A stretch of 64,000 nt of DNA from the NCBI GenBank assembly GCA_001661515.1, contig LUVW01000026.1:137096-201095 (forward strand), read 5' to 3'. How positions within the stretch are numbered: the stretch's first letter is position 1; every line of letters begins with the position of its first letter. The stretch comes from Capniomyces stellatus. Its lineage: Eukaryota > Kickxellomycota > Harpellomycetes > Harpellales > Legeriomycetaceae. This document shows, piece by piece, positions 57,792-64,000 of the stretch. The translations under genes were made by a program, and so were the position numbers. The notes beneath the pieces were generated by a model that was not told the origin of the DNA, made no database searches, and saw only the letters and a program-made list of their open reading frames with translations.

Positions 57792-59937
57792 CTAGCTAAA
57801 AAGTCTAATGCCTTCCAAATCAATGCTACCATCGCTATCATTAGCTGCATCACTATTATGGTCATCAACATTTCGATCGATGGTGGAGGAAAAGGCGGAA
57901 CTATATTGGTCAGAGTTTTTGAAGTTGGACTCGTCGACCTGGATTTCAGTCTGGCCCAACAAAGACATAAATAAGTCGTTGATTTGCATGTCGGTCCAAA
58001 CCATAAAGTTATCATTGTCCTTTCCAATGAGCTTTGGAGGCATGGGGGCCATGAAGTTTTCAAGCTTTTCGTGCAAGTGGTAGCGGATCTTCCTGCCTTT
58101 AGAGGCCTTGGTATCAACAACGGACTTTTTGGAGCGGCTTTCTCGGGTCAAAGTAGCCCATCTCAGGCCAGAAATGGCGAGAGAGTTTGCGCTATTTCCG
58201 GTTCCGTCTCCGTTACTTGAGTTGCTATCAACCATCCGGCTTTCAATGAGTTCTCTAAGCAAAAGCTGGTAAAAATCAGTGTCGTCAAAAATGGCAGGGT
58301 TGAGTTTCTGCCTATCAGATTCTTTGCTCTTCATCAAACCCTCGTTTTGGTCTTTGGTCGGATTACTGTCTTTTTCGTCGCTCGTTTTTTCAGCATCGAT
58401 AAATTTGTATTCGATTCTTGGTATCTGAGTGCGCTGAACAAGTCTTGGCTTATTTGCCATGTTCTGCTCTATTTGCACAAGTACGTTCTGGTTAAACGCC
58501 TTTAGCTTTTTGTTTGCCATTGCCCCCGATGACGCCTGCACTCGGCTGTCCCATTTTAACAGAGTTTCGTCCCTGAATGGCTTAAATCTAAAACAAGGTT
58601 ATGTTTCATAGTCAAATAAGTTAGTAGAAACAAACAAATACTCATTTTTGCATCTCAAATACACGCTGTGCCTACAAGCATAAAGTTTTGATTAGACTTC
58701 TGCCACTTACGATTTTCTGTTTTTCTCAATCTTTTCCCACATCAAGTCCAGCTTGCTATTTCCTGTTTTCTGTGGTCCATCCTGCTCAGAGCCTGTGTTC
58801 TCCAGAGCTCTTTTCTTTGACTCTGTAAAAGCTGACTTTATTGTCGAGTCTCTGGAAACCAACTCGTTTTGCAGTCCAATCAGCCCGTCTATCCACTCTG
58901 CAACCTCGTCAGCCGCCTCACTCTCGTTTCCTGAAACTGAAATGCTACTGCCTTTACTTGGCAGCTCGTTACCCAAACGGACCAACTTTTGCGTCCTGAT
59001 CCGCAGATCCAAACTCGCCTCCCACAGCTTACACTGGCTTAATACATGTTTCCCCTTAAGAACGTCTTGTTGCGCCGATTCATTGAACGATTTCATCAGT
59101 TGCTGCTCCCCCTTTCTCAGCTTTTCTAGCTCCTTCTTTATCTTTTCTGCATTTTCTTTTTCCTCCCGACTATTTTTTTCCTCAAGTTCAGAGTCATACT
59201 CTGAATCTTCTTCCGATCCCTCTTCTGAATCTTCTTCTGAATCCTCTTCTAACCCCTCTCCTGACTCTTCTCCTGACTCTTCTTCTGAAGCACTTGTTGC
59301 TGCCTTTTTTGCGCTTTTCTTGCTCTTTAAGCTATTTGATTTGCTTCCCGTTTCTTCTGATTCACTATCTGAATCCTCCTCCAAATCTCCAATCGATTCT
59401 GATTCTGATCCTGATTCCGACTCCATATCCCCTTCACTTTCCGCAACCTTCTCACTTTTATCTCTTCCAAAAATCTGCTTACGGCTGCCCTTGACTCCCG
59501 TGTACTTTGCTTCGTTCATTTCCAAATCAATAGCACTTCGGATTTTGCTTTTTGCTACTGGAACATAATGTGCTCTCTTCTCGGCCTCTTTTATGCGCTT
59601 GTTGTTTTCCTTTGCTTCCTCTGCCTCCGAACCGCTCTCGCTCTCATAATTGTCATTGAACTCTTCCTTTTCAATATCGTAGTCTAATTGCATTTAAAAT
59701 AACATATCATCAAGCTTATTTTTGTCCTCTTTGAAATAAATCATTCTTTACAATAAAATCCAAGGCTCAAGTTAGTTACCTATTGGTGTCGGATCCTCCA
59801 TCTCTAGCAGCTGCTGTGCCAATGTCTTCTTCTTGACTATTCCTATGTTTTTTTTTAAGCAAGCCCCAAATTCTTGTTAGCATTTAATTCAAAATCGCAA
59901 CTATCCATTTATTCTTTAAAAAGTCAAACTTACCCAT
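57792..59937 (-). CDS. Bfr2/AATF (Che-1) ribosome-biogenesis factor, four exons
   Basis: Nucleolar factor of the small-subunit processome. The exons on the minus strand are 59934-59937 (only ATGG), 59780-59842, 58711-59683 and 57792-58587, giving 611 residues in frame. The start reads MGIVKKKTLAQQLLEMEDPT then PIDYDIEKEEF, the conserved AATF N-terminus, which is seen only after splicing. A long Glu/Ser-rich acidic stretch (about 35-190) follows. Next come the AATF-Che1 region (EKIEKNRK, FKPFRDETLLKWDSRVQ) and the C-terminal TRAUB domain (DFYQLLLRELIE, KASKGRKIRYHLHEKLENFM, APMPPKL). Instead of one 123-nt intron before exon 4, a 9-nt microexon at 58663-58671 would also keep the frame. The coding strand is G-rich 5' and C-rich 3'. 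It diverges from the GPN1 gene. Confidence 0.92.
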
Positions 59938-61080
59938 TTTGCTACTTTTTATCCTTATTCTATTATGTATTTCAAACCCAATATCAAAAATATATCGTAT
60001 GCTACACTGTGTAGCGCTTTTAGTATAAAATAATGAATCTAAATGTAATTGTTTTACAAATCCTAATATACCATTCAGAATACCCGTTTAAAGCCAACTT
60101 TCTATCGATTATTTAGACACTCTATTCATTGACTTGTAAAAAAAAAAAACTATAAAATTTTTTTTTCCAAGTTCCAACTTTTTTTTCTTTTCTTTTTTAT
60201 AATTTTAGCTCAACTATGAAATTATTTTTTGGATCGAAATTTCAAGTTAGTTCATTATGGTGAACCAATAATAAGCCGTAATTTCGATTGCTCTCTTTTG
60301 CTAATTAAAAGTTTTTTTCTTTTCCCCTTTTTTTTGTTTAGCTCCGGTTTTAGCTAGTCGGTTCAATAAAAATAAAAACTCACAAACGAGGTTTAAAGCA
60401 TCGTCAATATCAACTTTTAATAAAATAATGAATGGACATAATATCCTTAAGAGCATTAGCGTAGCAGCACTGTTTTATGTTTGCCCAACACCAAGACGGA
60501 CTTGATACTCTCATAGACACCAAGTCTGTACAATTGGATCATCCAATTGACTTTGCTGTATAGGGCGAGGTTGTATTGATGCAATTCTTAGTTTTTTACA
60601 CAGGTTATAGCAATTACTAGTCTAACTACACTGACTAACAACATTTACATGGATATATAAATCAAGCCTGAGTGGTGCTGGCTTGGGTTTTGAAAGTTTA
60701 GTTGAAATGTAAGGAAAACGATTAACTGAGTAAAAGATATCATTAAACCTATTACCCAATAATGTCGCATAATTATCTGCTGCAACTAACCAATGACTAA
60801 ACATCCCCCGTTTGGAAAGATTCAACTAATGAACCCCGTATAAAAAAAAAAGCAAAAAAGCTGTAAAAAGCAACAATAAAATAAAATCAGCCTATTTGAT
60901 GTTGAAAGTATTTTTTCAATTAAAATCGAAATTCCAAAATGAAAACAAAGTTCTACTCTTGTTAATGAACAGGAAAATAAAATAAAATAAAGGAAAGTAG
61001 GTCTGATCGAACTAGCGAAAGAAAATCTTGGCTTTAAATCTCACTCTTACATACACACACATATATATATACTACTAATA
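59938..61080. other. Divergent promoter region between Bfr2/AATF and Npa3/GPN1 genes
   Basis: 1.14 kb between two start codons of growth-related genes. It is AT-rich with long T and A tracts (60140-60200) that could exclude nucleosomes. No gene or recognised binding site is seen. Confidence 0.45.
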
Positions 61081-62563
61081 ATGGCAGACACCATCAACAC
61101 CGATATGGAAAAAAAGCCCACGACTATTATAGTTATTGGAATGGCGGGCTCAGGAAAGACGACTTTTGTTCAGGTAAAATACATGAACCTTTGCATAATC
61201 AGTTTGCTGAGATGACAATATTACGAATATAGTAAAATTATGGGCAACAACTGAGCAACAGTGGTTGTTATGAAGGAATTGACTTGAAAATTAACAAATT
61301 GGATATTCTAACTATATCCTGTAGAGAATAAATTCGCACCTGAATTCGATCGATTCCCCGCCATATGTGATAAATCTCGATCCCGCGGTTGTTAATCTGC
61401 CTTTCCAAGCAAATATTGATATCAAAAACACTGTTGATTACAAAAGTGTTATGAAAGAGTAAATCCAGATTTATTAACTAATACTTGAAATAAAGGACTT
61501 AGTAACCTAAACAAGATACATATAAAAATGTGTACAAACCGACTCAACACCTGCATTTCAATTATACAGTTTGTGATTTGGCTAATACCAGGATAAATGA
61601 CTAACTAAATAAATTTTAGTTTCAATCTTGGGCCAAATGGGGCTATTCTAACGTCGCTGAATCTGTTTACAACCAAATTTGATCAGGTTATGGATATTTT
61701 GGATAAACGTTCGCCAACAATAAAGTAAGTGCGTATTTACCTTTTGGCTGGGCTTACAGAACTTTTTTATGCAGTATGCTAGGGCAATACACCGTTTATT
61801 TACCCAACACTGAACCCTTTTGCGAATTATTTATTGTTATTTTTTTTTTTGAAAACAGGAACGTTATTGTAGATACACCTGGGCAAATTGAGATTTTTAC
61901 TTGGTCAGCCTCTGGATCCATTATAACAGAGTCGTTAGCCTCAACATACCCAACCGTTATAGCATATGTGGTTGACACGATGCGCACAGAGAGTCCAATG
62001 ACATTTATGTCTAACATGCTGTATGCTTGCAGGTACTGATGAATTCCGATTGATTTAGCGCAATTTTGTACTAGTTTGATAATTAAAAGCAAAATGGATG
62101 TGGTTGTATATAACTAACGAGATAACTAAACTAAATCAATAGTATTTTATACAAAACCCAGCTACCATTTGTTTTGGTGTTCAACAAGACAGATATCATA
62201 TCACACGAAAATGCAATAGAATGGTTGAGGGATTTTGAAAAATTCCAAGAGGCTTTACAAATGCAGGAGGACTCATACATGAACTCGTTGATGAACTCGA
62301 TGAGCCTGGTTTTGGAGGAGTTTTACAACAACCTGAATGTGGTTGGGGTTTCTGCGGTTACTGGGGTAGGAATACCCGAATTCTTTGAGCGCGTTGAGGA
62401 CGCTAGAAAAGAGTACTTTGATGACTACTTGCCCACTTTGAAAAAGAAGATTGAAAACAAACAGAAACTCGAAAAGGAAAAGAAAGACCAACAACTGCAG
62501 AATCTTATTAAAGACATGTCGATTTCTGGTGATTTGGAGATAGATTTGACTCAGCAAGAGTAA
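61081..62563 (+). CDS. GPN-loop GTPase 1 (Npa3/GPN1), five exons
   Basis: A GTPase needed for assembly and nuclear import of RNA polymerase II. The exons are 61081-61173, 61325-61458, 61620-61724, 61859-62032 and 62143-62563, giving 308 residues in frame. Motifs: P-loop GMAGSGKTT (residues 20-28), RINSHL and [11 protein letters not shown], the family-defining Gly-Pro-Asn loop at 80-82 ([15 protein letters not shown]), Walker-B-type [15 protein letters not shown] (from 116), and the base-recognition NKTD (183-186). The C-terminal tail is a charged helix ([18 protein letters not shown]), shorter than in yeast Npa3 (385 residues). All five catalytic motifs are complete. Confidence 0.96.
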
Positions 62564-62971
62564 GATACTTGGACCCGATAAATAGCTTTTTTAAAATTAA
62601 AACAAATACTTGTCCCATTGCAAATAACAACTAAAAGGCAAATCTTTACGTCTGCTGTCTATACTCTTCAATATAATACAATTTAACAACAAAATAAAAA
62701 AAAACCAACATTACAGTAAAGTGAGACGTATTAAAGTGTTTTGAATTGAGTGAAAACATGCTAAAATTCGCACTGAAACTGACAAAGCGTGATCACTAAT
62801 AAAATTAAAAATTAAATAAAGTGCAATTCCTATCTGCTACAAAAAAAACGAAACTATATCTATTAACCAGCACCAACACCAACACCAAAGTTATTGTAAA
62901 GCAAGTGAAAACGAGTTTCACCATGTCTGCTTTGTTAGTCCCAACATAATAACAATATAAAAAAACAAAGT
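62564..62971. other. Convergent spacer between the GPN1 and thioesterase genes
   Basis: 408 bp with AT-rich 3' untranslated sequence from both genes. A CACCAACACCAACACC stretch at about 62871-62886 is the only simple repeat. Confidence 0.45.
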
Positions 62972-63840
62972 CTATTGCTGCTTATAAAAACTCATGAGTT
63001 CGTTTGTAAGCTGTTTGTTTTCGGATGTTTCAATGTAGGCGTTGGCGCCTCTGTTGGTTCCTTCTTGGGCAATTGAAGCAACCAAAACCCCCTCTTGGTT
63101 AAACAGCTTTCCGTTTAACAGACAGCGGCCGCCAGCAGCACGGGTGCTTTCGGTTTGGAACATCAGCCACTCGTTTGCCTTGATGGGGGCATGGAACCAA
63201 ACTGAATGATCCAGCGTGGCCACCATGCCAAAGTAGTCTCTTACATTCTTTGTGGTGGTTTTCTGCGATAATAGACTTGGTAGCAAAAGCAGGTAATCGG
63301 ATATGTATCCCAACGCAGACTGCTTTACAATCTCTGGCTGGTTAGTCATATCGCCATTCATTCTGTACCACCAATTCAAATTCGGCGAATAAACACTTCC
63401 ATTAAAGAGGTCCTTAAACTCCATCCCCGCCTTGTCCTGCCCTATCAGTTTGGTTTCTACCTCTACCACTCCTGGCCTGCTCTCTATCACCAGCTCACCG
63501 CCCTCTTTAACGTTATATAGATACCTGGTGCCTATAATTGAGGGCACTAGCTTGTAATGCTCTGGCGGGTTGACATCTGGCATAACCGACTGATGAACCG
63601 TTTTTCCCACCTCGGGAACTTGGAAGCTAATGTTCATTGTGTATATCAGTCTGCCGCTCTGTTTGGCATCGACTCTTCTAGACGCATACGACCTCCCGTC
63701 TCTAAGCTTCTCAACAGTGTAATATATCGGCATCTTTCCATTTCCCGCAATCAAAAAGTATGAGTGCATCGAATTAATCAGAAAGCTTGGTCCCACTGTT
63801 TTTGACGCCGCCAACATTGCCTGGCCTATAATCTGTCCAC
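62972..63840 (-). CDS. Acyl-CoA thioesterase II (TesB/ACOT8-like), 5'-truncated
   Basis: Double-hotdog thioesterase that hydrolyses fatty acyl-CoA. The last exon runs from 63840 (after a gcag acceptor) to the TAG/TAA end at 62972 and encodes about 289 residues beginning GGQIIGQAMLAASKTV. The upstream exon with the RLFGG part is beyond the window or hidden in the intron. Catalytic positions known from E. coli TesB are visible: Asp in TLDHSVWFH, the Ser/Thr of ESTRAAGGR, and Gln in ASIAQEGTNR. The N-hotdog shows MHSYFLIAGNGKMPIYYTVE and RDGRSYASRRV. The C-terminus is YKQQ, not a peroxisomal SKL-type signal, so a cytosolic or mitochondrial site is possible. The coding strand is G-rich at the 5' side and C-rich at the 3' side. 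Confidence 0.93.
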
Positions 63841-64000
63841 CTGCAAAAAAAAAAAAAAAAAAACGCAGCCATGTTGGTAAACATATTCATGTTGTTTTGT
63901 TAATACCAAACATAAAACCAGTACTTTGCTACTATAATTTCTGCACTACAAAATCTGGGCAACTAGTCCATTATTATCTCCCCCCCCCCCCCCCCCCCCC
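63841..64000 (-). other. Thioesterase intron portion with homopolymer tracts
   Basis: On the minus strand the acceptor gcag is preceded by 19 consecutive T (63845-63863), an extreme polypyrimidine tract. The window ends with at least 21 C on the plus strand (63980-64000). No upstream coding exon is recognised in these 160 bases. Confidence 0.5.

Noticed and set aside
58753..59568. 271-codon plus-strand open frame
   Set aside because: Antisense to the Glu/Ser-rich part of Bfr2/AATF; the Ser/Phe-rich product mirrors GAG/GAA/TCT codons.
63980..64000. C run at the window end as a telomere
   Set aside because: It lacks any hexamer periodicity and lies inside a predicted intron; the same kind of homopolymer occurs in eIF3L intron 3.

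Overview
This window looks like nuclear DNA of an AT-rich, intron-bearing fungus that uses the standard code (CTG reads as Leu in enolase). A fungal APSES regulator, a Mid1-type channel subunit and an ankyrin-DIL protein occur together with eIF3L, a CHERP-like spliceosomal protein and a LINE relic, genes absent from budding yeast. That mix suggests an early-diverging lineage, perhaps Kickxellomycotina or its relatives; the placement is inference. Most introns are roughly 90-300 nt with GTAAG-like donors and TAG acceptors. I rebuilt the spliced genes by requiring the reading frame to carry across each junction.

Layout. 1-12.7 kb: a 5'-truncated phosphofructokinase, a 1366-residue ankyrin-DIL protein, and enolase with one intron. 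13-22.5 kb: four tandem minus-strand genes for secreted, probably GPI-anchored GDSL/SGNH esterases; the fourth has lost both its catalytic Ser and its catalytic His yet keeps an intact frame. A degraded non-LTR retrotransposon lies between the first two. 24.6-32.7 kb: eIF3L (five exons, unusually G-rich introns), a CHERP-like SURP/G-patch/RS protein (four exons) and a Crz1/Prz1-like C2H2 factor. 35.5-38.6 kb: a four-exon Mid1-type calcium-channel subunit. 41.7-48 kb: a two-exon protein of unknown family with repeated Asp-Trp motifs, a disordered protein carrying the Edc1/PNRC decapping-activator motif, and a 71-residue I9-type proteinase inhibitor hidden in three small exons. 48.7-52.3 kb: a four-exon LOG-family phosphoribohydrolase and a StuA-type APSES factor. 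56.5-63.8 kb: a three-TM membrane protein with a fresh internal duplication, a Bfr2/AATF ribosome-biogenesis factor whose first exon is only 4 nt, the GPN-loop GTPase Npa3/GPN1 (five exons), and a 5'-truncated acyl-CoA thioesterase II.

Functional themes: two glycolytic enzymes sit near one end; a putative calcium-responsive zinc-finger factor and a calcium-channel subunit are divergent neighbours; four cell-surface esterases form a recent array; and ribosome and mRNA-metabolism genes fill much of the rest. Intergenic spacers are long (up to about 4 kb), AT-rich and full of short tandem repeats, with a few decayed transposon fragments. I found no rRNA, no convincing tRNA and no CRISPR array.
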